Source: Rebecca billardiae RCC1528 (lineage: Eukaryota > Haptophyta). Taken from it: DNA of 64,000 nt. Positions 9,745 to 21,122 of the stretch are shown in pieces. Where the stretch lies: positions 372,001 through 436,000 of the forward strand of contig OZ251222.1 in assembly GCA_965240325.2 (NCBI GenBank). Reading direction: 5' to 3'. The translations under genes and the position numbers were made by a program. Below the pieces are notes generated by a model that was given only the letters and a program-made list of their open reading frames with translations, was not told where the DNA came from and did no database searches. Every line of letters starts with the position of its first letter. Position 1 is the stretch's first letter.

Positions 9745-12454
9745 CTACTCCGCGGCGGCGTTCACGCGGCGGCACGCCGCGACAATGGCCTCCGCGTCGA
9801 TCCCATGGTGCGCGTAGAGATCGATGATGTCGCCGCTCTGCCCAAAGTCGCACACGCCGAGCGAGTGCACGCGGTGCCCACGCACGCCGCCGATCCACGC
9901 GAGCGTCGACGGGTGGCCGTCGAGCACGGTCACGAGGGTTGCCGGGCGCGGCACGCCGGCGAGCAGCGCGCTGGCAAAGCTCGCGTCACCATCGGCGTGC
10001 CACCCGCGATACAGCGCGTCGTACGACGTCACCTGCAGCAGCGCCGTCTCCGCCCCGGCCGCGCGCTGCGCAGCGACCGCCTCGGGCGCCACCGCCCCTG
10101 CGAAGACGATCACACTCTTGGTCTGGGCGGAGGGCTCGACGTGCCAGTACGCGCCCTTGAGCACGTGCTCGCTGAGGCGGGCGTCGGCGGCGAGATCGCG
10201 CACCGGCTGGTCCACGCCGCGCGTCGTCAGCCGCAGGTACACTGACGAGCCCCCATCCTGCGCCGCCGTCTGCATCAGCTCGAACCCGTGGCGCATGCAC
10301 ACCTTCACCTCGTCCGCATACGCAGGCTCGTATGTGAGCAGGTTGGGCGTGCTCATGCCGATCAGCGGCGTGCCGATCGACTGGTGCGCGCCGCCCTCGG
10401 GCGCGAGGCTGATCCCCGACGGCGTGCCCACCAGCATGAAGCGCGCATCCATGTAGCACGCGTAGTTGAGCGAGTCGAGTGCGCGTGACACGAACGGGTC
10501 GTACAGGGTGCCTGATGCGCACGCACGCGCACGCGCACGCGGAATCGGACACGGAATCCGACGCGGAGCGGGTGAGGTGAGCGCGAGGGGCGGATTAACA
10601 GTGCGCGGCGCGTGCGCGCGGCGCACCGATGGGGAAGAGGCGGTGGCCAAAGAGCTCGGTCGAGAGGCCGAGTGCGCCCAGCAGCAGCAGCATGTTGTTC
10701 TCGGCGATGCCGAGCTCGATGTGCTGGCCCGACGCCTTGGTCGTCCAGTTGGACAGGCTGTGCACGCGCGCCTGCTTGAAGCGGTCGCGCACCGCGGTCG
10801 TCGCGAACACGCCGCGCTTGTTGACGAAGCCGGAGAGGCCGGTGGTGGTCGTCACGTCGGGCGAGGTGGTGACGATCCGGTCGGCGAGCTCAGACTCGCC
10901 GTTCGCCAGCGCCTTGAGCACCGCGCCGAAGGCCGCCTGCGTGCTCACGTGCGCCGGGCCGCCGCCGACGGCGGGCGCGAGGTCCTCGGGGAGCGCGATC
11001 CGCTCGGGCGGGTGCACGCGCGTCGGCACCGAGTTGATGGGCGCGCGCGCCATCATCTCGCGCGCCGCCGTCTCGTCCGCCATCCGCGCAAACGGCGCCC
11101 ACTCCGCCGCGGCGTCGCCGCCGCCCGCCGGCAGGCCGAGCCGCGCGCGCATCGCCTCCATCTGCTCGGGCGAGAGGAAGAGCCCGTGGTTGTCCCGGTG
11201 CCCGGCGAGCGGCAGCCCGTGCCCCTTGGTCGTGTACGCGATGAAGACGGTGCGCCGGTCGGTGCGGGAAGCGAAGTCGAACGCCTCGAGAAGCGTCTCG
11301 AAGCAGTGGCCGCCGAGGTCCGTCATCAGCGCGTGCAGCTGCTCGTCGTCGTGCGACTCGACGAGCGCGCGGAAGTGGTGCACGTCGTCGCCGTACCCGA
11401 GCCGCTCGGCGTCGGCGAGCAGCGCCTCGCGCCACGCCGAGCCGCAGCGGAAGGTGAGCGCGGAGAACTCGCCGTTGCCGCACTCGTTGATCCAGCGGCG
11501 CAGCACCGCGCCGCCCGGCTTGTCGAACGCGCGCAGCAGCCGCTTGCCCCACTTGAGCGTGACGACGTCCCAGCCCGCGAGGCGGAACATGCGCTCGGCG
11601 ACGCGGAACGACGACTCCTCGATGTTCTTGTCGAGCGACTGCCGGTTGTAGTCGATCACCACCCAGTTGTTCGCCACCTCGAGCTTCCACGACTCGCGCA
11701 GCGCCTCGAAGACGTTGCCCTCGTCCAGCTCCGCGTCGCCCAGCAGCGCGATCATGCGGCCGGGGGCGGAGGGGGCGGCGGTGGTGCCCGGCCACGGCTT
11801 GGGGGCGAGCTCGTGCGCGCGGAGGTAGCTCTCCGTCAGCGCGGCGAACGTCGTGATCCCCGCGCCCATCCCCACCGAGCCCGTCGAGAAGTCGACCTCG
11901 GGCAAATCCTTGGTCCGAGACGGGTACGCCTGCATGCCGCCGAGCGCGCGGAACCTCTGCATGTTCTCCGCCGTCTGGCGCCCCATGAGGTACTGGATGG
12001 CGTGGTAGATGGGGCTCGCGTGCGGCTTGACCGCCACGCGGTCCTGCGGCCGCAGCACGCGCGCGTACAGCGCGACGAGCACCGTGGCGAGCGACGCGCT
12101 GCTCGCCTGGTGCCCGCCCACCTTCAGACCGTCGCGCTTCACGCGCACGTTGTTGGCCTCGTGGATGGCGAGGCACGCGAGCCAGTTCGCGCGGGCCTCG
12201 ATCTCCTGCAGAGTGGCCACCTCCTGCGACGTTACGAGCGTCGAGACCGCCGTGCTGCCCTCGTGGTGCTGCCCCGTCAGCCGCCCCTCCTTCTCGCGGC
12301 GCACGGCGACGCCACTCCCGCCCAACGCGCCGACTGGCGCGCGCGCCGGCGGCGCCATCGGTGGGAGTGGCGCGCGCACCTGCGCGGTCATGGCGTGAGC
12401 ATGCTGACGGCGGGCGCCCGTGCGAAGCGCGCCGGCGCTCGCCCGCCACCACAT
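9745..12454 (-). CDS. AceE/transketolase-like thiamine-diphosphate enzyme, two exons
   Basis: Exons 12454-10627 and 10511-9745, separated by a 115-nt intron (10512-10626, GTGCGC...CATCAG, phase 1). Splicing joins FGHRLFPIG to TLYDPFVSRALDSLNYACY, restoring the E1/transketolase C-terminal domain; total ~864 aa. The TPP/Mg motif is GDAELDEGN ... VVIDYNRQSLD. KVGGHQASSASLATVLVALY and VKPHASPIYHAIQYLMG match bacterial homodimeric pyruvate dehydrogenase E1-like proteins, especially the alphaproteobacterial transketolase set. The frame is open to a TTG far upstream. I chose ATG 12454 because MWWRASAGALRTGARRQHAH looks like a mitochondrial presequence; ATG 12391 is the alternative. Likely decarboxylates a 2-oxoacid or transfers a C2 unit; substrate is undetermined. 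It is divergent from AFG1 263 bp away, and both have mitochondrial-type N-termini. Confidence 0.83.
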
Positions 12455-12717
12455 CCCCACGAGCGGCGGCGCGGCTTGGCGGACGGGCGGATGCACTCCG
12501 ACCGGCGGGTGCGGGCGGTACCAAGGACGGCGGCTGTTGACAAGGCCGGGCGCCCGGCCGGCGCTCACCCGCACGGAGCGCTCTCCCGATCGGGCTTGTT
12601 CCGTCCGAAACATGGGTCCGATCAGGGCTTCGTCATCAATCGACCGGTTTGTCCCGCGACGAAGCCCCGAGCGAGCGCGCGAAAAGCCTCAAAGCAACCC
12701 CACGACGGCCTGCCGCC

Positions 12718-14208
12718 ATGCTGAGATTCGCTGTCCGGGGGTGGCGGCCGCCGCTGGTCGCGCGCCGCGGCCGACGCTGCCGAGCGCTGAGCACGCAGAG
12801 CGGGGTCGTCCATGCTCTCGATGCGCGCATCGCACGCGGTGACATCCTGGACGACGAGGGCCAGCGCGCAGCGGCCGCGGCGCTCGACGCGTACGCGCAT
12901 GCGTCCACACCGCGCGCCGACGCATGCGCGATACGCCCGTGGGCCTACCTTTATGGGCCGGTGGGCTCGGGCAAGACGATGCTCCTCGACGCCTTCTTCG
13001 AGTCGCAGAAGCACGCCGCGCCCGCCGACCGCCCGCCTCTGCGCATGCACTTCCACGACTTTGTGCTCCGCACGCACGAGCAGCTGCACACCGCGCAGCA
13101 GAGCCGGCCCAAGGAGGTGCGCAAGACGCTGTCCGGCCTGGACGTGTACGTGTACGGCGATGCGGAGGACACGAGCGGGCGGAGCGCCTCCGTCGACACG
13201 CTCGCGCACGTCGCGCACTCGCTCGCGCGCGCGCACGGGCTGATCTGCCTCGACGAGCTGTGTGTGACCGACCTGGCCGACGCGCTCATCGTGGGCCGGC
13301 TGCTCAACCGGCTGCTGCACGAGGGCGTGCGGCTGGCGTTCACGTCGAACCAGCCGCCGGCGAAGCTCTTCGAGTCGGGGCGCAACAGGCGCCACTTCGT
13401 CGGCCCGCTCGCCGCGCTGCTCCGCCGGCGGTGCGTGCCCATTCGCGTGGGCGCGGGCGGCGTCGATTATCGCGAGGTGCTCGCCCAGGCTGCCGCCGCG
13501 CGCGCGCGCGCGGCCGGGGCAGAGGGCGCGAGCTCCGCGCCCGTGGCCCCGCCGCGCGCGACGAGCCGCGCGCCCGCGAGCGAGGCCAACGAGCGCTCCG
13601 CCCGAGCCCGCCGCGCGGGCCAGCTGCTGTGCGGGCCGCTGGGTGAGCGCGCGTTCGAGTCGGAGTGGCGACGGAGCGTGGCGCTGGCGGGCGGCGAGGC
13701 GGCGGTGGCGGTGCCGGTGGCGTTCGGCCGGTCGATCGAGGCGGAGCGCGCGGCGGGCGGCGCGATGCGCGCCCCCTTCGACCAGCTCTGCGACACGGGC
13801 CGCGGCACGCCCGACTACTACGCGCTCGCGCGCCGCTTCGACTCGCTCTTTGTCGAGGCCGTGCCGCAGCTCGGGCGGAAGAGGGAGGAGGCGGCGCGCC
13901 GGCTGATCTCGCTCGTCGATGTGGCGTACGACGAGCGCGTGCGGCTCGTGATGTGCGGCAGCGCGTGCGCGGAGCCGAGCGACATCTTCGCGCCCCTGCT
14001 GCACGGAGAGAATCCCGCCGGTGCCGGAGCAGGCGGGGGTGCTGGCAGCGCGGCCGTGGGCGTGGCCGCTGGCACCGTGGATGCGACCGCGCCGACGACG
14101 GCCGCCACCGGCGAGCTGCGCTGGATGATCCTGCGGTGCACGAGCCGGCTGCGCGAGATGACGGCAGCGGGGATGCCAGTGCCACCCGAAAGCACGCAGG
14201 GGTCGTGA
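12718..14208 (+). CDS. AFG1: AFG1-like mitochondrial AAA+ ATPase
   Basis: 496-aa single-exon gene starting at ATG 12718. The N-terminus (MLRFAVRGWRPPLVARRGRR) is a typical mitochondrial presequence. Walker A GPVGSGKT is at 80-87 and Walker B LICLDE at 175-180, followed by CVTDLADAL. The family equivalent reads DEFQVTDIADA, and this stretch distinguishes AFG1/ZapE from other AAA proteins. The C-terminal block DYYALARRFDSLFVEAVPQL ... ARRLISLVDVAYDERVRLV is also diagnostic. AFG1 helps clear or assemble inner-membrane respiratory subunits. Two low-complexity Ala/Arg inserts (~260-305 and ~440-460) are expansions typical of this genome. The family Glu-Phe after Walker B is Glu-Leu here. The gene is divergent from the E1-like gene. 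Confidence 0.92.
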   Translation: MLRFAVRGWRPPLVARRGRRCRALSTQSGVVHALDARIARGDILDDEGQRAAAAALDAYAHASTPRADACAIRPWAYLYGPVGSGKTMLLDAFFESQKHAAPADRPPLRMHFHDFVLRTHEQLHTAQQSRPKEVRKTLSGLDVYVYGDAEDTSGRSASVDTLAHVAHSLARAHGLICLDELCVTDLADALIVGRLLNRLLHEGVRLAFTSNQPPAKLFESGRNRRHFVGPLAALLRRRCVPIRVGAGGVDYREVLAQAAAARARAAGAEGASSAPVAPPRATSRAPASEANERSARARRAGQLLCGPLGERAFESEWRRSVALAGGEAAVAVPVAFGRSIEAERAAGGAMRAPFDQLCDTGRGTPDYYALARRFDSLFVEAVPQLGRKREEAARRLISLVDVAYDERVRLVMCGSACAEPSDIFAPLLHGENPAGAGAGGGAGSAAVGVAAGTVDATAPTTAATGELRWMILRCTSRLREMTAAGMPVPPESTQGS

Positions 14209-14394
14209 ATTCAAAGTGCGTCATCATTCACCGGCGTGTGTATCGCGCCGGACAACACGCCAGTCACGCTCGCGGTGATGGAAAAGATCGTTCGCGGAAT
14301 AAATTGGGAGTGGGCAGCCGGCCACGGTGCGGACCCGGATTTGCCGCCGTCGGCCGTCCAAGAAACTCACCGCACTCGCGAACACGCGTCAGCC

Positions 14395-15570
14395 ATGGCG
14401 GACGCCGACGATCGTGGCGCCGAGCGGCACATCGTCATTGTCGGTGCGGGGTCTATCGGAACGTGGGTCGGTGGCGAGCTGGCCCTGCGCGGCGTCGCGC
14501 GCGTCACCTTCCTGCAGCGCCCGTCGGTGACGGGCAAAGAGCTGCGCGCCGCCGTCACGACGCGAGGCCTCACGCTGGAGGAGGGGGCGGGCGCGGTTCG
14601 GCGCACGCTGCCGCCGAGCATTTGTGCGCGCGCGTTCACGTACGACGCGAGCGAGCTGAGCAGCGCGAGCGCGATCATCGTCGCCACCAAGCGCCACTCC
14701 AACGCCGAGGTCGCCACCCACCTCGGCGCGCACGTCACAGCCGGCACGCCGATCGTCCTCCTGCAGAACGGGCTCGGCGCCGTCGAGGAGATGCGCGCGC
14801 TGATCGGCGAGCTCGCGCGTGGCTGGCCGATCCACGCCGCCGTCGTGCGGATCTCGGCGACGATGATCCACGCCGAGGGCCGAGTCGTGCGCTCGGGCGT
14901 CCTCCCGCTCCTGCTCATCGACGGCCAGCCAGAGCTGTGCGCGCTGCTGAGCGCCGCGCACGTGTCGACGCGCTCTGTGCCGCCCGAGCCGTTTGCGCGG
15001 CTGCAGCGCGGCAAGCTGATGCTCAACATGCTGAACGCGCCGAACGCGCTGAGCCGCCTGCCCCTGGGCCGGATGGCCCTCGACCGCGCCTCGTGCCAGC
15101 TCGCCGCCGACTCGATGGCCGAGCTCGCCGCCGTGTACCGCGCGCAGGGCGAGGCCGTGGAGCCGCGCGCCGCGCGCTGGCTGCCCTTCATGGCGCGCGC
15201 GCTCTCGCTGCGCGCGCTCAACTGGGCGCTGCGCGCCGCGTGCGCGGTTCTCACGCCCGTCCTCGGCCGCCACCCGCTCGGGAGCGACACGTTCAAGTCG
15301 TCGATGCTCGAGGACATCGACGCGCGCCGCCAGACCGAGATTGACCATCTAAACGGCGAGGTGGTGAGACGCGGCGCGGCGTCCGGCGTGCCGACGCCGA
15401 CCAACGCCGAGCTCGTGCGGCGCGTGCGCGCGCTGGAGCGCGAGATCGGCGCGGCGCCGTCCAGCTCGTCGGTCGGCGCGCCGCCGCTGGAGGTGCGGCG
15501 CAGCGACTCGACCAGCGTCATTCGCACAGGTGGCCTCGGCCGAGACGTCAGCTTCTCCGTGTACTCCTGA
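14395..15570 (+). CDS. Ketopantoate reductase family (PanE/ApbA-like)
   Basis: 391 aa from ATG 14395 (context gccATGgcg), 186 bp after AFG1 on the same strand. The N-terminal Rossmann motif is HIVIVGAGSIG (residues 12-22). The substrate-domain helix RGKLMLNMLNAPNALSR holds the Lys/Asn pair used by 2-dehydropantoate 2-reductases. TFKSSMLEDIDARRQTEIDH with the following glycine region is the characteristic C-terminal PanE signature. PanE reduces ketopantoate with NADPH in pantothenate/CoA synthesis. However, eukaryotic homologues often serve other 2-ketoacids, and the ~80-residue insert before the C-terminal signature is unusual, so pathway assignment is tentative. No targeting peptide is evident. 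Confidence 0.85.
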   Translation: MADADDRGAERHIVIVGAGSIGTWVGGELALRGVARVTFLQRPSVTGKELRAAVTTRGLTLEEGAGAVRRTLPPSICARAFTYDASELSSASAIIVATKRHSNAEVATHLGAHVTAGTPIVLLQNGLGAVEEMRALIGELARGWPIHAAVVRISATMIHAEGRVVRSGVLPLLLIDGQPELCALLSAAHVSTRSVPPEPFARLQRGKLMLNMLNAPNALSRLPLGRMALDRASCQLAADSMAELAAVYRAQGEAVEPRAARWLPFMARALSLRALNWALRAACAVLTPVLGRHPLGSDTFKSSMLEDIDARRQTEIDHLNGEVVRRGAASGVPTPTNAELVRRVRALEREIGAAPSSSSVGAPPLEVRRSDSTSVIRTGGLGRDVSFSVYS

Positions 15571-16446
<876 letters not shown>

Positions 16447-16828
16447 TGATGAGACGACGGTATAGCAGCGATACGACTTACGAGTAGTTATGCGCGCCAG
16501 GCGATGCAGGCCCCCTGGAGGGCGTCAGGTCGCGGAGTATGTATGGCTGTATCATGCAAAAATTGCGTAATCCAACTGCATGAGCCTCATTCAGCCCGTT
16601 GAGTGAGGGGACGCGGTATGCGCGCCGCGACAGGCCAGCGGAGGGCGGGTCGCGAAGAATGTCTTGAGTGGGGGGCTGTTGCTGCGAGCCCCCGTTGGCC
16701 CTGCTTGTTTCTTGGCTCGCGGGGCCACTCGGCAGCGATTCCAGCCAGGGGGCCATGAGGCCAACCATGATGCCATTCATAACCGGACCCCTTGTTGTGC
16801 GCTCCGTGCCCGATCCACCAAGCCAACA

Positions 16829-17531
16829 TCATTTCTTGGCGGCAGGGTTCTTCTTCCTGTAAGCCGCCGCGTCCTTCTTCACCAGGGGCAGAACCATGCT
16901 CGCCATGACTTTCCCCAAGAGCCAATCGGAGATGGAAGCCGACACCTCCGTCTCATCAGCGAACTGGGTCCACACCGGGATGCCATCCGCGCCAGCCGTG
17001 ATAGTCGCCACGCGATGGAGCTTGCCTTTGACGGCGGGCGCGTCCTTGGCAACATCCCAGGACAGCCAGGTGACCGCATAGTCGCCAGGCGCAGGGAAGT
17101 CGCGCTGCGTCACCAAGCGCGTGACGAGTTTGGAGCCGCCGAGGCCAAGGCACTTTGCCCACACTGGCATCTTCCCGTTCATGCAGACCACGCTGTCGCG
17201 CACGTTGCCGCGTGTCTCGTCGCGAAGCATTTCGACGGACTCAATCATGTCGTGAAAGGCCGCATGTGCGGGGTCGTGCATGTTGCTTGTCGCATCGTAG
17301 AGGCTAGAGCTCGTCCTTGGTTAGCGAGAACGCCGGAAACATGAACTCGTTACGGAGGTAGCGCACCTTGCCGACGCGGCGCGCTTGGAGCTTCATCGCG
17401 CCCTTGCGCTCGCACAGTGTCTTATCCCACTGGTCTGGGCTAAAGTCCCCGATGACGCTCAAAAGCGGGCCGATGTGCGCTCGCACGGCGTCAGGCAGCT
17501 CTAGCCCGTCACTCGTGGGCGAGGGGGTCAT
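16829..17531 (-). pseudogene. Frameshifted hypothetical gene (possible START-like lipid-binding fold)
   Basis: Two GC3-rich reading frames lie end to end: 17531-17304 (75 aa, starting at an ATG) and 17281-16829 (150 aa). The first ends in an apparent ER-retention KDEL at a TAG. The second frame is open upstream to just beyond that stop, so removing one C at about 17309 would join KDE to SSLYDATSN and give a continuous ~233-aa protein. The KDEL is therefore probably an artefact of a 1-nt frameshift. Features such as YAVTWLSWDVAKDAP, VWTQFADETEVSASISDW and a C-terminal long helix resemble START/SRPBCC proteins, but this is only an impression. No intron with GT...AG explains the shift. The gene sits between two long TA arrays, so it may be a decaying or mis-sequenced copy. 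Confidence 0.5.
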
Positions 17532-17611
17532 GCCTGGCGAGGATGCTCAGGCTCGTCTCAGCTCAGGCACCTTGAATCTCGCTCGACGATTACTAGTATC
17601 TCCGCGATCGG

Positions 17612-17993
<382 letters not shown>

Positions 17994-18057
17994 TGTTTAT
18001 GATAGTTGATGACTCAAAACCCCGAGAGAAAACCCCGAGTCGAGACCCCGGCCTACA

Positions 18058-19132
18058 GAGGCCACTTCACCGAAATCCAGGTTGGGGAGGATCTCCGCTG
18101 CACTGGTGGGGAGGATGTCATCCTCCCCGCTCGCCGCGGCTGGGGAGGATCTCCGCCGCGCTGTTCGGTCTTTCGCCGCTGACAAAACTTTCGAAAACGA
18201 AAGTCGCGCCATGGCGGACCCGGTGTTCCCGCCCGGCGGCGAAAGGGGCGCGGGGCCGGTGGCTCGCGATCCGAAGGGCAGTAGTTCGCGACCTCGCTTG
18301 GGCGGCGGCAGCGGCGCTGTGGCATGGCGTGTACCATCCGCGCGGCTGTGCGCGATCGCGCGGTTCCGTTCGTCGCCACGCCGCGCGCGACCGTTCACGC
18401 CACAGTCTTTCCGCACCGGCATGCACCCCTTGCAAGCGCATGACGGCGGAGAGCTCAGAGAGCCCGTCACGCGCGTGACGACCGTGTGGGATGGGTTGTA
18501 CAACTTGTCTTCATGTTCAGGGAGGCACGCGCCGGCCCATGAGGCGGGCATGAGGATCATGGACGGCTGCTGTACTGTTCACAACTCCATGGCCGTGTGG
18601 CAGGCGATGACTCATCTTGCAGCAGTTAGGAATGGTCTGAACGTTGGATGGGCTCATCAGAAAGCCTACGAAGGCAGCGTTCACATCGGCACAACCCATC
18701 CCACATGGTCGTCACGCGCGTGACGGGCTCTCTGAGCTCTCCGCCGTCATGCGCTTGCAAGGGGTGCATGCCAGTGCGGAAAGACTGTGGCGTGAACGGT
18801 CGCGCGCGGCGTGGCGACGAACGGGACCGCGCGATCGCGCACAGCCGCGCGGATGGTACACGCCATGCCACAGCGCCGCTGCCGCCGCCCAAGCGAGGTC
18901 GCGAACTACTGCCCTTCGGATCGCAAGCCACCGGCCCCGCGCCCCTTTCGCCGCCGGGCGGGAACACCGGGTCCGCCATGGCGCGACTTTCGTTTTCGAA
19001 AGTTTTGTCAGCGGCGAAAGACCGGACAGCGCGGCGGAGATCCTCCCCAGCCGCGGCGAGCGGGGAGGATGACATCCTCCCCACCAGTGCAGCGGAGATC
19101 CTCCCCAACCTGGATTTCGGTGAAGTGGCCTC
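18058..19132. repeat. Large inverted repeat (foldback), 442-bp arms
   Basis: Left arm 18058-18499 and right arm 18691-19132 are reverse complements of equal length. The only differences I noticed are a few substitutions, such as GTTCGG against the complement of CCGGAC near 18170. The spacer is 191 bp. The arms contain GGGGAGGATCTCCGC repeats and frames with no recognisable domain; the same peptide reads out of both strands simply because the sequence is inverted. The structure is bracketed by members of the TACAGTTTA repeat family (17948 and 19134). Confidence 0.9.
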
Positions 19133-19133
19133 C

Positions 19134-19480
19134 TACAGTTTATTTGTTTTAACGTGCGTAAGGCTCACGGTGGCAGGTTGCCGCGCCATCCTTCATCGCA
19201 CGCTCTCCGAAGAGAGACCTGGAAACTGGGGGTTTACAGTATGGGCTACTGTACTTTAGGATAATAATGAATCATGAGCGCCCGCCATTACCGGCTGTAC
19301 GTACAGACTATCTACCGCTAGTAGCAGCTATGGCAAGACGGTTGGTCGAAGCGGCACGCCCAAAAAGTGAAAATTCAATCCGCCCAAATTAATCTCGATC
19401 GTTCATCGTTGGAGGCACGAGTCGCCCGACGACGACGCGGCGGCGCTGACGACTGAGACGACTGCTGCGTGCTGATGATG
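19134..19480. other. Dispersed ~100-bp repeat plus AT-rich spacer
   Basis: 19134-19235 starts TACAGTTTATTTG and runs through AACGTGCGTAAGGC. It is the plus-strand copy of the repeat found inverted at 516-618, and its first ~50 bp recur at 26661-26710. The remainder to 19480 is AT-richer sequence at the 3' end of the GT61 gene. No gene seen. Confidence 0.75.
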
Positions 19481-21049
19481 TCATCGCCGCTTATTTCTTG
19501 AGGCCTCGTCGCCGCTGGCGTTGATGCCGGCGTCGCCGTCGGGACACGCCGGGTGCACCGCGTCCGCCGTGTACACGGCCGGCAGGGGCTCGACGCGCTC
19601 GCCCTTGCTGCGCCGGCCGTAGCCCGCGCCGCGGATGGGCCTGCCCGTGAAAGGGTTGGGCAGCGCGCGCGCGGCCGCCTGGTACTCGGTGAGCACTTCG
19701 CGCCAGGGGACGCACCGACCCGTCGCCGCCTCCGCCCCCTCGGCGGGGAACACGCGGCGCAGCAGGCGCAGCAGCTCGTCGGCGTCGATGCTCGCCTCGG
19801 TCGGCGTGCAGTTGCGCCCAAACTCGAGGCGCGCGCGCTGCCCCGGCTCGTGCACCACGCGCGGCGTCGCACCCTCGACGTAGAAGGGCGCGTGCAGCAC
19901 GCCCGCCCCGCGGCATCGGCGGTGGTAGAAGAAGAACGAGGCCCACTGGTCGTACAGCGCGCCGTGCAGCTCGACGACCAGCGCGCCGGGGCGCATGAAC
20001 ACGCAGTTGTGCAGCGCGCTCCCAAACAGCGTGACGACGAGCGCCGAGCGCGCGTACAGGCCGACCTCGTCTGCAAACGAGGGGAGCGCGTGCGGCCGCT
20101 CGCCGACGAAGGTGAGCGACGGGTGCTCGCGTGCCGCCCACTCGCGCAGCCGCGCCTCGAGCCGCGCCTCGCCCAGCACGCGCCGGCTGTTCGAGCCGCC
20201 ATCGCTCCGCGCATACAGGACCGTGTCCATGGCGCGCCGCGCGTCGGTCGGCGGCGGCGCGCTCGCGTTGCCGACATCGCCGAGCCCGAGCAGCTCGTAC
20301 GCGGCCGCACGCAGCGCCTCGTCCTCCGCTGACCACCACGGGCTGCCGGAGACGGGCAGCTTGGTCAGCAGCGTGACCCGGCCGCGGAGCGCGCTCGGCA
20401 GCCCGCCGAACTGCGCGCAGCAGCCGCCGAAGCACATCGGCACCCACGGCGCGCGCTGCAAGCGGACCCCCCGCCTGCGCCGGGTCGGCTTGTTGCCAAA
20501 GAGGCCAACGAGCTCATCGAAGGCGCGCTCGTACTTGTCCACGCCAAGCGGCAGGTAGATGTCAAGCTCAGGCAGCGCACAGATCGGCGCGCCTTCAGAG
20601 CCGCGCGCGCACGCGCGCCCGCGCCCGTCGAGCAGTGCGACGACCGCCCTCAGGAATGGCCACATGTGGCCGTACTGCGTGGGCGCGTGCTGCGCATCCT
20701 CGTACACGAGCGCGAGCGAGGGGTGGCCGCTGCGCGCGGCGAGCGTACCGAGCTGCTCGCCGAACAGCGCCGCCCTCTTCCCGGGGCTGCGCCCGCCGGC
20801 AGTCGGCGCGACGACGGCAGCGTAGTGCGCTCGCACGATGACATCCTCAGCGGAAGCGCCCATCACTGGGAGCGCGCGCGCGTGCGCCGGCGTGAGCGGG
20901 TCGAGCAGCGCAGACGAGCGGTTGGCGCGGCGGACGAGCGCACGCGGGTACTGGCCGAGGCACGCGCGCGGCACGCCGCCGGGAAGCTGCGCTGCTTCTA
21001 GTAGTGCCAAGTGTGTGAGCAGGGCGAGCAGAACCAGCCAGGCCGCCAT
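19481..21049 (-). CDS. GT61 family glycosyltransferase (DUF563-like), secretory
   Basis: 522 aa from ATG 21049. The frame is open further upstream, but MAAWLVLLALLTHLALLEA is a clear signal peptide or signal anchor and fixes the start. The diagnostic GT61 block lies near residues 365-395: LPSFADEVGLYARSALVVTL, then FGSALHNCVFM and PGALVVEL, equivalent to the family Asp-GxHGAxL-N-F--P-----E pattern. FGSALHN replaces the usual HGAGLTN, so the catalytic His is Phe here, which is worth noting. WWSAEDEALR and an FVGE-RP---FADEV context also match. The family includes plant xylosyl/arabinosyltransferases and POMGNT2/EOGT, acting in the ER/Golgi lumen. Its 5' flank is a repeat element (21123-21925). 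Confidence 0.78.
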   Translation of the reverse strand: MAAWLVLLALLTHLALLEAAQLPGGVPRACLGQYPRALVRRANRSSALLDPLTPAHARALPVMGASAEDVIVRAHYAAVVAPTAGGRSPGKRAALFGEQLGTLAARSGHPSLALVYEDAQHAPTQYGHMWPFLRAVVALLDGRGRACARGSEGAPICALPELDIYLPLGVDKYERAFDELVGLFGNKPTRRRRGVRLQRAPWVPMCFGGCCAQFGGLPSALRGRVTLLTKLPVSGSPWWSAEDEALRAAAYELLGLGDVGNASAPPPTDARRAMDTVLYARSDGGSNSRRVLGEARLEARLREWAAREHPSLTFVGERPHALPSFADEVGLYARSALVVTLFGSALHNCVFMRPGALVVELHGALYDQWASFFFYHRRCRGAGVLHAPFYVEGATPRVVHEPGQRARLEFGRNCTPTEASIDADELLRLLRRVFPAEGAEAATGRCVPWREVLTEYQAAARALPNPFTGRPIRGAGYGRRSKGERVEPLPAVYTADAVHPACPDGDAGINASGDEASRNKRR

Positions 21050-21122
21050 CGTGCGCCATCTTGATGTCGTTTGACGAGTGACGACTGACGACACACGGCA
21101 TCTGGGTAGGGGCCTAGGGGGG

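Noticed and set aside
17304-17531. ER-resident peptide ending in KDEL
   Set aside because: The KDEL is created at a probable 1-nt frameshift; coding signal continues in another frame.
18082-19108. Two near-identical 160-213-codon proteins on opposite strands
   Set aside because: They arise from the inverted repeat; no domain or start context supports them.
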